Shown here: piece by piece, positions 42,836 through 56,300 of the stretch
Layout of the letters: every line of letters starts with the position of its first letter
How positions within the stretch are numbered: the first letter of the stretch is position 1
From: Balanoglossus misakiensis
Taxonomy: Eukaryota; Hemichordata
Assembly: GCA_040954595.2 (NCBI GenBank)
Contig: CM082576.2
Coordinates: 14,198,001-14,262,000, forward strand
Length of the DNA: 64,000 bases
Reading direction: 5' to 3'
Made by a program: the position numbers and the translations under genes
Notes under the pieces: model-generated
What the model was told of the DNA's origin: nothing
The model's input: the letters and a program-made list of their open reading frames with translations, nothing else
The model's database searches: none

Positions 42836-45800
42836 TAGACCATGAGCCAGTAGGGGTTTACCTCCCCCCCCCCGGGGGAATTTTCGAGACAATGTTTTTC
42901 TGAAAGCCTATCATATACTGAGTAAAATTCACTTTGTTTGCCATCTGGGCACCGGGGCGTTTTCGAGTTATTGGCTTTTAAATTATATTGGGTAACGTAT
43001 GTAGAAAAGCCTAAAAGTGCATATAAATTGACGTAGGGGGGTAAATTAGTCTTGTAAAATACTGTCTCTCTGAATGTATACCTAGAACAACAGGGAAGTA
43101 TTTGGTATCAAAAGAAAGCTTAATAAACAAGCTTTCCATTAATTACAAAATTAAAGTGATATGACAAATCATGACATCATAGTGACGTCATACGTCAAAA
43201 TACCCTTACGAAAATGGTGTTCTGTTCACCTATAATTTGCATAAATGTGAGGTTTTGCAAAACACGTCTCTGAGCAATTGTACTGATGAAAACTGTGATG
43301 TGTTTGGTATCAACAGAAAGCTGATTGAGTAAAGTATCTAATTATTGCAAAATATTGATATAATAATCAATTACGTCATCATTACGTCATACTTCCAAGT
43401 ACCCTTACCAATTAGTGACTATGATGACAAGTTATTACCCTAGGAGATAGGTGCCTTTAAATAAAAAAATTGGTAAGGAAGGTTTGTGAAGTCCATTCTA
43501 TGTAAAAAATGGTGCTGATTCCAAAAAAGGCAGTCTTATTGACCCCACCCAAGACAAAATTGCCATTTTGGCACTTTTTAACCCAAAAAAAGGTCATTTT
43601 TAGAAAACACTAAAAACACACTGTTTTCGTCACATTCGAAGATCTGATGACATATGATATGCCTATTCTATGTAAAATTTGGTTGATATTACGAAAAAAG
43701 CAGTCTAACTGACCCCACCTAAGACAAAATTGCCGTTTTGGCACTTTTTAACCCAAAAAAGGTCATTTTTAAAAAAACACTAAAAACACACTGTTTTCGT
43801 CACATTCGAAGATCTGATGACATATGATATGCCTATTCTATGTAAAGTTTGGTTGATATTACGAAAAAAGCAGTCTAACTGACCCCACCTAAGACAAAAT
43901 TGCCGTTTTGGCACTTTTTAACCCAAAAAAGGTCATTTTTAAAAAAACACTAAAAACACACTGTTTTCATCACATTCGAAGATCTGATGACATATGATAT
44001 GCTTATTCTATGTAAAATTTGGTTGATATTACAAAAAAAGCAGTCTGACTGACCCCAAACGAGACAGAATTGCCTTTTGGACCATTTTTTGCCCAAAAAC
44101 GTCATTTTTAGACAAAACTTAAAACACACTCTTCTCTTCATATTGATTGATTTGATGATATATGGAAAGTCAATTCTATGTGTAAATTGGTGACTATAAA
44201 ACATAAAGCAGTCTTTTTGACCCCAATCAATACAAAAATGCCATTTTTGGCCACATTTTTGAGGTCAAATAAGGTCATTTTTACAAAAAAACTAAAAACA
44301 AACTGTTTTCTTCATATTCAGAGATCATGTGATATAATATAATTTCTGATTTTGTATTCAGAACGAAGAGGATAAATGTTAACAATCTATCCGGAGCTGG
44401 TATAGATGTACTTAAAAAAATTATACCATGTATAACCGACTTATAGTATACAGTGTGAATACATGGATCGTCTCGTTTTATTGTTGAGTTCCATTTTAGG
44501 CTAAATGTGCCTTTCAATATCATCAATTCAACTGATATCATATGGTATGACATTTTAAATATGCAAATATAACATCAAAACTCAAAAGGCAAAAAACACC
44601 AATTATTTTGTTTTCTGAAAAAGACAATTGTTGACTAGAAGATGGCTTAGTGGCAATTTTGTATTGAGTGGGGTCTTAATAAGACTGTTGTGTTGGTATC
44701 AGCATATTTTTTGCAAAAAATGGACTTTCCATTCATAATCAAACATTTAAATACGAAGAAAACAGCTTGTTTTCATTTTTTCTTGAAATGACCTTTTTGA
44801 CCAAAAATGGCCAAAATGACAATTTTGTAGGGCTGAAAAGAATTTTTTTTTTGGGAATCGGCTCCCATTCAACAAAAATGGACCTTCTCCGTACATCATA
44901 AGATCTGAAAATAAAGAAAGAAGTTTTCAAACAGTTACCTTTTTTGAGCAAAGTGGCCAAAATGGCATTTTTTCCCTCTGTGGAGTCAGTAAGAGTGCTT
45001 TTTTGGAAAAATCGCTACTTTTAAGATAGAATGGACTTTTATTTATTATTAGATCACCAAAGGGAAACAAATAGCATGTTTTTAGTATTTTCTAAAAATG
45101 ACCCTTTTTGGGCAAAAAGTATTTTCATCTTCATTGAGATCAATAAGATTGCTTTTTCTAGAGTCAACAGCAATTTTTCAATAAATGGACTTTTCATACA
45201 TGATCAAATTTCCAAATATAAAGAAAAACGTTTGCTTATTTCTTAAAATGGCCTTTTTGGGCAAAAACTTGCCAAAAAACGCACTTTAATCTTGAGTGGC
45301 GCCAATAAACCTACTTTTTTGAATACCTACCAAATTTTACACAAGGTGGGTATACAATACATTATCAGATCTACGAAAGTGAAGAAAATATATAAGTTTT
45401 GAGTGTTTTCTAAAAATGACATTTTTGGGGCAAAAAGTGGCAAAAATGGCACATTTGCCTTGAGTGGGGGTTAATAAGGCTGCTATTTCTGGAATCAGAA
45501 CTATTTTACATAGCATAAACTTTTCATATATCACATGATCTCTGAATATGAAGAAAACAGTTTGTTTTTAGTTTTTTTGTAAAAATGACCTTATTTGACC
45601 TCAAAAATGTGGCCAAAAATGGCATTTTTGTATTGATTGGGGTCAAAAAGACTGCTTTATGTTTTATAGTCACCAATTTACACATAGAATTGACTTTCCA
45701 TATATCATCAAATCAATCAATATGAAGAGAAGAGTGTGTTTTAAGTTTTGTCTAAAAATGACGTTTTTGGGCAAAAAATGGTCCAAAAGGCAATTCTGTC

Positions 45801-47025
45801 TCGTTTGGGGTCAGTCAGACTGCTTTTTTTGTAATATCAACCAAATTTTACATAGAATAAGCATATCATATGTCATCAGATCTTCGAATGTGATGAAAAC
45901 AGTGTGTTTTTAGTGTTTTTTTAAAAATGACCTTTTTTGGGTTAAAAAGTGCCAAAACGGCAATTTTGTCTTAGGTGGGGTCAGTTAGACTGCTTTTTTC
46001 GTAATATCAACCAAACTTTACATAGAATAGGCATATCATATGTCATCAGATCTTCGAATGTGACGAAAACAGTGTGTTTTTAGTGTTTTTTTAAAAATGA
46101 CCTTTTTTGGGTTAAAAAGTGCCAAAACGGCAATTTTGTCTTAGGTGGGGTCAGTTAGACTGCTTTTTTCGTAATATCAACCAAATTTTACATAGAATAG
46201 GCATATCATATGTCATCAGATCTTCGAATGTGACGAAAACAGTGTGTTTTTAGTGTTTTCTAAAAATGACCTTTTTTTGGGTTAAAAAGTGCCAAAATGG
46301 CAATTTTGTCTTGGGTGGGGTCAATAAGACTGCCTTTTTTGGAATCAGCACCATTTTTTACATAGAATGGACTTCACAAACCTTCCTTACCAATTTTTTT
46401 ATTTAAAGGCACCTATCTCCTAGGGTAATAACTTGTCATCATAGTCACTAATTGGTAAGGGTACTTGGAAGTATGACGTAATGATGACGTAATTGATTAT
46501 TATATCAATATTTTGCAATAATTAGATACTTTACTCAATCAGCTTTCTGTTGATACCAAACACATCACAGTTTTCATCAGTACAATTGCTCAGAGACGTG
46601 TTTTGCAAAACCTCACATTTATGCAAATTATAGGTGAACAGAACACCATTTTCGTAAGGGTATTTTGACTTATGACGTCACTATGATGTCATGATTTGTC
46701 ATATCACTTTTATTTTGTAATTAATGGAAAGCTTGTTTATTTAGCTTTCTTTTGATACCAAATACATCCCTGTTGTTCGAGGTATACGTTCAGAGAGACA
46801 GCATTTTACAAGACTAATTTACCCCCCTACGTCAATTTATACGCACTTTTAGGCTTTCCTACATACGTTACCCAATATAATTTAGAAGCCAATAACTCGA
46901 AAACGCCCCGGTGCCCAGATGGCAAACAAAGTGAATTTTACTCAGTATATGATAGGCTTTCAGAAAAACATTGTCTCGAAAATTCCCCCGGGGGGGGAGG
47001 TAAACCCCTACTGGCTCATGGTCTA
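42836..47025. mobile_element. 4.2-kb palindromic (foldback-like) element
   Basis: The left arm (42836 to about 44332) and right arm (about 45531 to 47025) are near-perfect inverted repeats of about 1.5 kb. The termini read TAGACCATGAGCCAGTAGGG and its complement. A 255-bp stretch is identical in both arms (43950-44204 and 45659-45913). Possible 3-bp target duplication TGA at 42833-42835 and 47026-47028. The arms consist of unique terminal parts of about 700 bp followed by ~170-bp tandem units. The 1.2-kb spacer carries further, more diverged units in plus orientation. There is no coding capacity. A foldback or long-TIR non-autonomous transposon fits best; a non-transposon palindrome is possible. 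Confidence 0.8.
43540..46340. repeat. ~170-bp tandem repeat arrays in opposing orientation
   Basis: About five minus-oriented units up to about 44250 and about eleven plus-oriented units from about 44630 to 46340. Each unit carries an AAAATGACCTTTTTTGGG-like block, a GGCAATTTTGTCT block and a GGGGTCA..AGACTGCTTTTTT block. Successive left-arm AAGACAAAAT blocks begin at 43551, 43721 and 43891, giving a period of 170. Units nearest the switch in orientation are the most diverged. Confidence 0.85.
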
Positions 47026-49740
47026 TGACTATCAGGCTTGTAATTCATCTCAGGCGCATGCTCTAAATCAGTGACGTCAGACTTGTACCCCTCACATTGT
47101 TGATATGGTCTCCTTGACAACCCGTCTGAGTCTGACGGAAAATGTTGTTTTTGAAAGAATAATCGTTATTATATTTCAAAAACTTTCTATAAGCCGAGAA
47201 TGGTATTTTAGACTAGTGCGTCTATAAAAACAGCAAGGGCGGAGATGGCCGGCTCGAGGCACAAGCGATGCATGACGGTCGACGTGCGTATGACATTTGA
47301 TATTATATATGACAATATTAGAAAACTATTTACCAAACTTCTCCCTCTCTTTACTTTGTGGATAGTTTCAGCACTTCTCAGCATGTTGTTTTTTATGTTC
47401 GATGCTGCAACAAATATGCATCGCTTAAAGTGCCTCAAGTCGGCCATAATTGCTCGGAGATTTTTTCTATGTGATTTCCCCAGGCTCGCGAGGCTTTCTT
47501 CGGCCGGAAGAGAGCCCATTAATTCTGTAGAAAAATGTTCGTACAAATCTCTAGCTTTGACTGACTGACTGACTGACTGACTGGCTGACCGACTGAAGTT
47601 GGTGCTTAAAGTGTTTAATTGTCAGTAGCGTTAATTGTTTTACTTACCACCAGTACAATGTGCAGTGTCCAAAAGCCTTCTGAGTGGCTACAGGGCAATT
47701 CGCTATCCTTTTAAAGTGATGTTTCGTGTTTGTTGTGGCAAGTTGCCAGGGTCCCCAAACAGTTAGTAGACGATGAAATCACCAGTGACTCTTCCTATTC
47801 GTCGGTTACAACCTTTGAACTCGGGTTTAAACACTACAGCATTATGTTTCCCGTTCTTTCTGCCAGGATTTTTCTCTTCTGAAAAGCATTTCCAATCGCA
47901 TTTACCTCTAACATCTAGAATCAAGGCTGAATTAGATTTCTCAGGGAAATGTTTATTTTAGATCATGGAAATAAGCTTTAGGTTGGTTACTGGGGTCAGG
48001 TATGTCCGGCATGTGGCTCAAGTGTTGTAAGGAGAATCACAGTGGAATTTAACGGTTTTAAACATGGATTACCGACCTTATTCAATGTATTTACAAATTA
48101 TAAATATGAGTTTGTAAATATGAGTGTAATATAATCCACCAAGATTCTTTCGTTATGTAATTTTGTATAAATTGCCTTTAAACACAGTTAAACTGTCTTA
48201 CAAATCGTGAATTGTCACAATAGTCTGCTAACTTCTCGTATCTTGGTATTTTGAGTACGTACTTCCATGTACTTACATGTGCTGCTTGTGGTTCTTCAAT
48301 TAGTTTATACCCTCCTTGCTTTTTGGCCGCAGACCTTGAAAAGCAATAAATTTGCACTGTTGTGTACCTGAACCGAGAAGTACAATGAATGATTAACCCT
48401 CAAGTGACCAATACACTCGTTTTTATCTTTCTAAAAAATCCAACAAATGCGAATATCCTTAGGCCAAATAAAAACGCATGTGCTGTTCCGATTACCCGAC
48501 CCCCCTGAACTTTTTAAAGTTTCGTAAACCGGAAGTAGAAATAACGATGTCAATTTATAAAAATAATTGCGATTATCACGCAAGAACTGTGACGTCATTA
48601 TTCTGCACTGCGGTGGCCAAAGATATAAAAAATGCAAAATAAAAAAGATTCCCTACCTACCTACCCTATTTTCGAAAACCATGTAATCGGAAGAGCACGT
48701 ATTTTTTATTTGGCCTTAACGTTCTGTGACAGACAGCTTACAATCTCTGTGCAAATGGCCACTGCCGAGCTCAATTTTGATTCTGATGCACATTTTCACT
48801 AGATGAGTTTTGAGAAAGTATATGTATACCGTGCTATGGACCCATTCTAGATACCAACAATTGGTAACGCTAGTGAGGAGTATCAGAAGTTCAAGATTAT
48901 TCTTAATGTGTAAGTTGTTTACTTGTAATTCTCGTGCACCTGGCGAATTTATTACCATATGTGATAAGATGACATGTCTGTTTTTGAAAATCCGTCGATC
49001 AGGACTCTTGTTTGTGTTAATACTTCTTCAGCAGTGACACAAAAACACAGAAGGTCATGTGTAAAGGTGATACGCAATCTAGTTTAATCCTGTGAAGTGA
49101 TTTATTTTCCCACCTGCTGGGGCATTTTTACAATATTGTATCGATCAATACAGTTTGCATTTTCCAAACATTCCAAAATCACGCGACAGTGACACAATTA
49201 AGACGCCAGACTCAAATAAGTCATGTTGTTGCAGAACTCTTGCAATGTTGACATAACTCAAACAGATGCATCACGCCCAACACATTTGCAGTTAATATGA
49301 CGATTTGAGTTGTTATTTACCGATTTCAATAAGGTTACATCACTCACCCAATGTGTATTAGACTGCAGAGCAACCTCCTGAGTACCATCGTCTCAGGAAT
49401 GTTTATGATATCTCCCCACCGCAATTAATGACTTTGGCAATAAAATGTTTTTGAATTTGTGTCAGTGGCCAGAAGTTCCCGGTGATTGATTATCCCGCGA
49501 ACTTTGTCACACTTTTGGTGACAAGTGCGTTTATATCTGTGCATACTAGTATTCTGTGCGGCCTAAAATTTACCTGAGGCATTTATCGCTGCACTATTGT
49601 AGCTATTTTATGGTTTGCTTGTCAGATGCATGTGCAGTGTAGCCGTTACCTGATAAAAACTCGAACCAACAGGAGGCTTCTCTGCTATATGCTATGCGCT
49701 AGTATACAATGGCACGGTAAAATTATATGCATGATAAAAT
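47026..49740. other. Non-coding region
   Basis: No exon, RNA gene or large repeat recognised. Includes a short (GACT)n run at about 47559-47590. Open frames here lack domain similarity and splice context. Confidence 0.5.
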
Positions 49741-50042
49741 GCGCCCTCTTTTTGGTGAGGACACCACGTCTTTGAGACACACACAGGGACCCGCTTCTGT
49801 ACGCCTCATTCAGTGAGGCTAAAACAAGACTCTTAATGTCTTTCCAAAATTCTACTGTAAGCCCGTCAGAACCAGGTGATTAGTTTGGGGCCATACTATC
49901 TAGGGCATTCAAGCACTCGTTTTCTTCTAATTCAACTTCACACATTTTCATTTGATCTTCAGATGATAATGGCACAGGAGTATCCCCTAAAAAGGCACGT
50001 GATGTAGTCTCCTCATATACCTTTGTGCCTCGCATATCATAC
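49741..50042 (-). pseudogene. Fossil of L1-like LINE reverse transcriptase
   Basis: Minus-strand translation gives a degenerate piece around the finger domain of an L1/Tx1-type reverse transcriptase: FLGDTPVPLSSEDQ, then SPGSDGLTVEFW and LNEAYRSGSLCVSQRRGVLT. There is one in-frame stop just before SPGSDG and apparent small deletions where an FWxDI and a LIPK segment would be expected. It is flanked on the right by an (ATTC)/(ATTT) repeat. A dead fragment of a non-LTR retrotransposon. Confidence 0.75.
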
Positions 50043-50127
50043 TGAAATAAAGTTATTATTGTTATATAAAGGAAATTAGAGTTGTAAACTCAGAAGTAGA
50101 ATTCACGGACGAAGGAAGGACGACTGC

Positions 50128-50197
50128 TTTTATTTATTTATTCATTCATTCATTCATTCATTCATTCATTCATTCATTCATTCATTCATTCATTCAT

Positions 50198-50256
<59 letters not shown>

Positions 50257-50305
50257 TTCATTCATTCATTCATTCGTTCATTTATTTATTTGTTTATTTA
50301 TTTTG
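50128..50305. repeat. (ATTC)n/(ATTT)n microsatellite
   Basis: About 175 bp of tetranucleotides switching between ATTC and ATTT blocks. Confidence 0.95.
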
Positions 50306-50542
50306 GTGTGCCTGTTGACTTTGCCCACAAATAAAAAGGTCAGATTTTTATCATTTTCTATCTATATATTTACAGAAAACATTTTAATCCGTTCCCCTTC
50401 GATCCACCCAGTCATCCATCCAACTTTCCAGAAGTATCTCTTCTCTGTCTTTCTATGCCAGTCTACTTTTGCCAGATACATGTACATACTTTCTACAACT
50501 ATGAGGCCACCTATAGATGCTTACATAGATAGTTTATTCCTT

Positions 50543-51120
50543 TAAGGCTGCATTCACAAACACCTCTGGAGGGGGGGGGGGCGGGAGAATTCAATTTTTT
50601 TTACCATTAATTTTCACATCCCCCCCTTCCGCACTGCTAAAATTTTCAAATCCCCCCCTTCCGAACAGCTAAAATTTTCAAATCCCCCCCCCCATTTTCT
50701 TTCACACAGCAAAACACATCACCTACCGGTATCTATCTTGTAAAAAAAGAAAAACAGCTCCCATGAAAAGAATTTGAAACTGATGTTTTCCCTCATCAAT
50801 GATTATTAAAACTGAACATTGTTTATATTTTTAAAGCTTTTGTATTCTTTGTTGGCAGACATTGTAAACTGAGAAGTGAAGGGGGTGGGTTTGGGAGGGG
50901 GTGTCCCCCTCCCACATTAGAAAATTTTGTAAAATAAAGGGCGCGAAACTGCATTTTTGTGGACTCAAAATAAATATTTAGTCCTCAAAGTTTTCAAGTC
51001 CCCCCCTTTCAGTCCCTAAATTATTTCAAATCCCCCCCCTTACATACCCTCAATTTTTTCAAATCCCCCCCTCAATTCTCCTGCCCCCCCCCTCCAGAGG
51101 TGTTTGTGAATGCAGCCTAA
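50543..51120. mobile_element. PIF/Harbinger-like MITE, copy 2
   Basis: Element 50546-51117, same termini as the copy at 12369-13159, flanked by TAA on both sides (50543-50545, 51118-51120). It is about 220 bp shorter because it has only one of the two GGGGGTGGGT...CCCCTCCCAC segments present in copy 1. It lies 360 bp downstream of the subtilisin stop codon. Confidence 0.85.
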
Positions 51121-51480
51121 CAACTCAAGCTTACATGTACAAGTCAAGTACAGTTCGCGAAAGAAAAGAAAAAGAAAACATTCCACCAAACTCGAATTTT
51201 CAGCATGCGGTCCCGGCACTCAAGTTGCGTATTCCTGCGTTCGTCGATTTCCAATGATAGGTTATACTACATATAAACAGGAGAAAAGATGACATAATTA
51301 CTGTTAATAATTAAGAGCAAAGATTCAAATAAAATCCATCAACCCATCCATCCATCCATCCATGGACCTGTCTTCAATCCGTCATCCCGTCCCTCCCTCT
51401 ATCCTCCCGCAGCTACCTACCCCCTTCCTAGGCTTTTACCTAATTACACCTAATTTGAATGTCACGCCCTTTGTGTCATA

Positions 51481-52227
51481 CTAGGTGACGGATAAACACA
51501 AACCAGAAGCAAAAGCAAAGTCTTGAACACGTTGGATATGATTATACCTACCTCTGGAAAGTACCCCGGACACAATCGACCCAGTATTCACGACATTATC
51601 AAAGCCATGTCTCAGATAACAATTCTTTCCAGAGACGTCGTATGCCCAAACGGTGCACTGGGAGTTCGCAAGGCATGCTGCGCAACAGTCGTCTGTATAG
51701 GCAGTATTTGCCACAACGTCTAAATTTGGTCCTTGCAAATCAGTGCCTGTAAACCCGGAACATGTCATCTCACCACTGGATGCTGGAGAATACAAAGTAA
51801 TAAATTATTTGTCAACATTAGCGTGGAGGATTTAACCACGCACACTCTCTTTGAAATACTAGTAGTCAACAGAAGTATATCTAACGGATTGATTTGAGGA
51901 ATGGTATTTCCTGTAAACTATAATACAACAACGCTTCTTACTTCTAGACACGATGCCAGTCACATCCCCATACATGTCGGCAACATAAGTGATACTGTCT
52001 CCCAAATAACAAGACTTTCCGTTGATGCTCCAGGTCCATACGCTACATCGAGGGTTTGTCTGGCAGTGTAGACAACAGTCTTCTGCTTTCGCCACCTCTG
52101 ACACGATTCCAATGCTGTTCCCAATTAGGTCGCTCCCCACAATGAGAGAACATTGAAATTCTGAAAAGAGAAGGATTTTCGTGTCAATTTTCCAAACAAA
52201 CATGAAATGCACACTTATTTAATATTT

Positions 52228-52323
<96 letters not shown>

Positions 52324-53258
52324 TCTACCACCACCACCACTACCACCACCACCACCACCACCACCACCACCACCACCACCACCACCACCACCACCACCAC
52401 CACCACCACCACCACCACCACCACCACCACCACCACCATCATCATCATCAAAGAAATACGGTCACCCTAATCTACATATGCCTATTTATATCCAAAGGTG
52501 CATGTTTAAGTGTTCGAATGACCATGTTGTGGGCCGGGGCTTTTTTCCCCATGAGCCACCCCACTGAAAATCTGCGGTGGGGGCTATATTTGTATGTTCC
52601 ATGGTAAACGCGGTTAAATTGCATGGACGGCCGTGTATCTGTATTGTTGATATAGAATGGAGATCGACTCACCGCCCCCAAGATTAGCGGGGATCTGCAG
52701 GAGCTTGTTCGGTGTTTCCGAACGGTAACTGGAAGGCACATTAGACACATCGACTTGGTTTTGCAAGGAAACACCCAGCAGCAGATTTACCATCTGGTTT
52801 TGAGTAACATCCGGACGTTGCTCAAGAATCAGGGCTGCAACACCTAATGAGAATGCGGAGGGACAACATTACGGAAACAAGTAGTCATGATTACTACTCT
52901 CTATAACAGCCGGGATGCGCAGAATATTTTCAAGTTACGACTGCCTGTTGCATAAAACGTCTATACGAAATTGTTCCTTCTACTTTTCCAATTTGGATTT
53001 TTCCCTGGACGATGGTCATTGCCGCAGAATCTCTTGAAATGGAATGCTTCAACGAGATCTTTCACTGACTTTTTGTTAATAATCAATTTGATAGAACTTC
53101 ATTAAAAAACTGTGTTTTTGCATCAAACACAATTCATTAGCCTTTTAGATCAGTGCAATTGACTCTTATGGATTACCAGTGATCTGCCACAAAAGGATAT
53201 AGGTCGCCGTCTCTGTTTCCTTGACTACAAACAAACAAACAAACAAACAAACAAACAA

Positions 53259-53329
<71 letters not shown>

Positions 53330-56300
53330 AACAACGGCATTACCCTTCTTGGTATAAAGCACATATGGTGTAATTATACTTCACTATATAGAAACTTATT
53401 ATTTTGAGATCGTTGGTATCATTGCTTGGAAAACAAACTGAAACAATAGTTATATTACATGTACTTTAACCATAGTCACGCTGTACTTGTGGCAAGATAT
53501 TCTTTGAGCCAACCAACGGTGAGTTTCCACTTGTTTCGGGAAAAAAGGCAAGACACGTTTGACGTTATTTAATGACGTTGTTTAGTTAAATAGTTGATAA
53601 CTTAGTATTCACCGTATGCAGTCATGTAAATTATCGAGTTTAAAGGTTTATATTATGTTTATTCACCCCCACACACCGCTCAAACATACACATAATCATT
53701 GGTACCAGATACGTGGGGCGTTGCCATCGAGGTTCCCGTCCTTTGTTCATAGCTCTCGTCACCTGTGTACGAAGCGCTGGTGATGGATGACCCAGGTGCC
53801 AGGATGTCTACGCACCAACCGTAATTTGAATACCACGCGAAGTCGTCATCGGATTCCGTAGCTCCGACTGTGATTGCCTGTATACATACAGAAACACGTT
53901 CAAATCACGATTCTTAAGTCTCAATATGAAATATAGATTCATTGACGTACATACTAACAATAGAGTACAATTACTGGTACTGTACAATAGAGGTGGACAA
54001 CTTTTTAAAGACTATACCTGGTTAATTGGGCTGTTTTTCTCGTTATTTTTGCTTTGCATATCAACTGTAGAGTTTTGTCCTACTCTGTGAAACCTAAATA
54101 ATCTTTCAGTATTTGTTTTTTCACCTCAATCGTTTTTTTTTACAATTAGTATGATTGTTATTGTCAAAGTCCTGACAATATTCTTTTGATATTAACAGTG
54201 GCCGTTATTCTTATACAGGATTTGTTGAGAAGCTAAAGACTGGGCATTTCAAAAGCTTAAGAAAGAGTAGAACAAGAAATTGAAGTTGATACATAAGGAA
54301 AATACTGTAAAAATAGCCACATATAACGTTCCGTGCATAATTGTCACTCTTATGGGCAGGGTATTCCCGGTTCCCGGGATTCGAACATTCACAGACTTCT
54401 CAAAACAAGGGCTAAGACGTTTTAGCCTTTATGCGTTCACTGGAGACCAGAATATTGACTGTATAATTACTGTGTCGCCGTGCTATACATGGAACCTTAT
54501 GTATTTATTGTTTAGATTTTGACTTCAAAATTTGATACCTCATAAGCCGATGCAGGTGAAAACTGACACGCGTCATAGAAGGCATTTCCCGCGCAAACAA
54601 CCACGATATATCCCTCTTCGGTTAGGCGCTGAACGGCCATATTAAGAGTAATAGAGTATGCGCCGACCAGAGACATAGAAACCACTGCCGGTTTCATATT
54701 AGAAGCAGCGATTGCATCCATTCCTGCGAGAAAAATTAATGTGAATAATCAATGATTTATACATAAGAATCAACCAATCAACGATATACTAGTACGTTTA
54801 AACCGATTTTCGTATTTGATCTCCTATTCACATTTCAACGGAAACTGACAAAGCTGCAGACTTTCCCAAGACATATAGACACATTGACTAGCCATGAGGG
54901 CTCACCATATGTTTGTTAACCCTCGGGACTGTGAGTCGCCCCAAACAGTCTGTTTCCAGAGGCCGAAGGTCTGAGGGGACACAAATTTATGCTGTTACCG
55001 ACTATGGCCGGTCAACTTGTGTTTTATAACATACCTCATCCGACAGTAGCACAATCAGGAAATTTCTCCGCTGTCAACAAGTTGGTCTTGGTCGCAGACG
55101 ACATTGCCATCTTAGTTGTCTGGAGTGCGTAGATGGCGCTCTCAACTTAGCCGGGCGACAGGTTTCTGAACTGTTGCCTGACGGGCGACAGTGCCTAATT
55201 GACGCACACCACGTGACTGCACAATGGCGAATCACAACGCCGGTTACGGATGAGGTGTGTTATAATATACTTTGTTCATCGGTTTGATACATGCAAATTT
55301 ACTGAGATCAATTGACCTTACCACTAATGATGCCGCTCTCTGGTCCATTACCGTTACAATCCAAAATACGAACCGAATACAAGTTGACACCAGGAGCAAC
55401 GCCAACGGTTTCCCCACCTACTGTACCAGCGCAGTGAGTACCATGTCCGAAGCAGTCAGCTCCCTGTAAATTACGACGCGTAAGTTTTATTATTTTATTC
55501 GCTGGGGTAAAAAATACCCCGATATAATGAGAAGGCTCGTGAGTTTTGATTTTCAGTCTTAGTAATGTGTCCTGATGCATTGATTGGTTGGCCAAATGTA
55601 ATACGGTGCTACAGTTGTGCAATCTTTTGGCTTCGGGTCACAAACGATATAGCATCATACAAATACATGAAACATTTACAGAAGTCGAGAGGAAAGTTTT
55701 GACGAATGATACGGCAGCTGTATAGTGGTTTGTCCTTGGAGGTTTGTTTTTTTCCCTATATTTTTTTATTTTTTTCCTATACCTTTTTTAATGTTATTCG
55801 TAAGTGTTAATGAATTGGCAGCCTCATTGGTGTTACAGGCAAACTTACGTTTCGTCCGTCAGAGATGGAATCAAAGAATGCATGGGCCCTCCCACGAAAT
55901 TCGTTATGACTAAAACGTATGCCACTGTCCATTACAAAGACATTCACGCCGGCACCGTCCCCTACAAACGAAAAAAAAACGTACACATTTGTGAACCTGA
56001 TGACCAGACGTGTGTTATTTGAGCGATGTATCGTATGTATGCAAGCAATAAATAGTGGTTAAAATAATCTCTCTTGAATGTGAATTTACGTGTATTGGTG
56101 GAGAGTGGAATTTTAGGAGCGACATTTTCAAAACCTGCACTTCCGGTGAAGGCCTATGTAAAATATGGAGTGGCTGCGAGATTTACGAAGAGTGTATTTT
56201 ACGTCAGTCGTGACCAGAATATGAGCACAATTATATAACTTGAATATATATCTTGAAATGACAAGGCAGTAATTGCAAGCATTGTTAACGGGAAATAAAC

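Noticed and set aside
43950-45913. Identical 84-codon open frames in the two palindrome arms
   Set aside because: Identity is explained by the inverted repeat. The frames have no domain, no splice context, and lie in AT-rich repeat units.
52207-52470. Poly-Ile/Thr and poly-Met/Val open frames
   Set aside because: Translations of the (ATC)n/(ACC)n microsatellite inside an intron.
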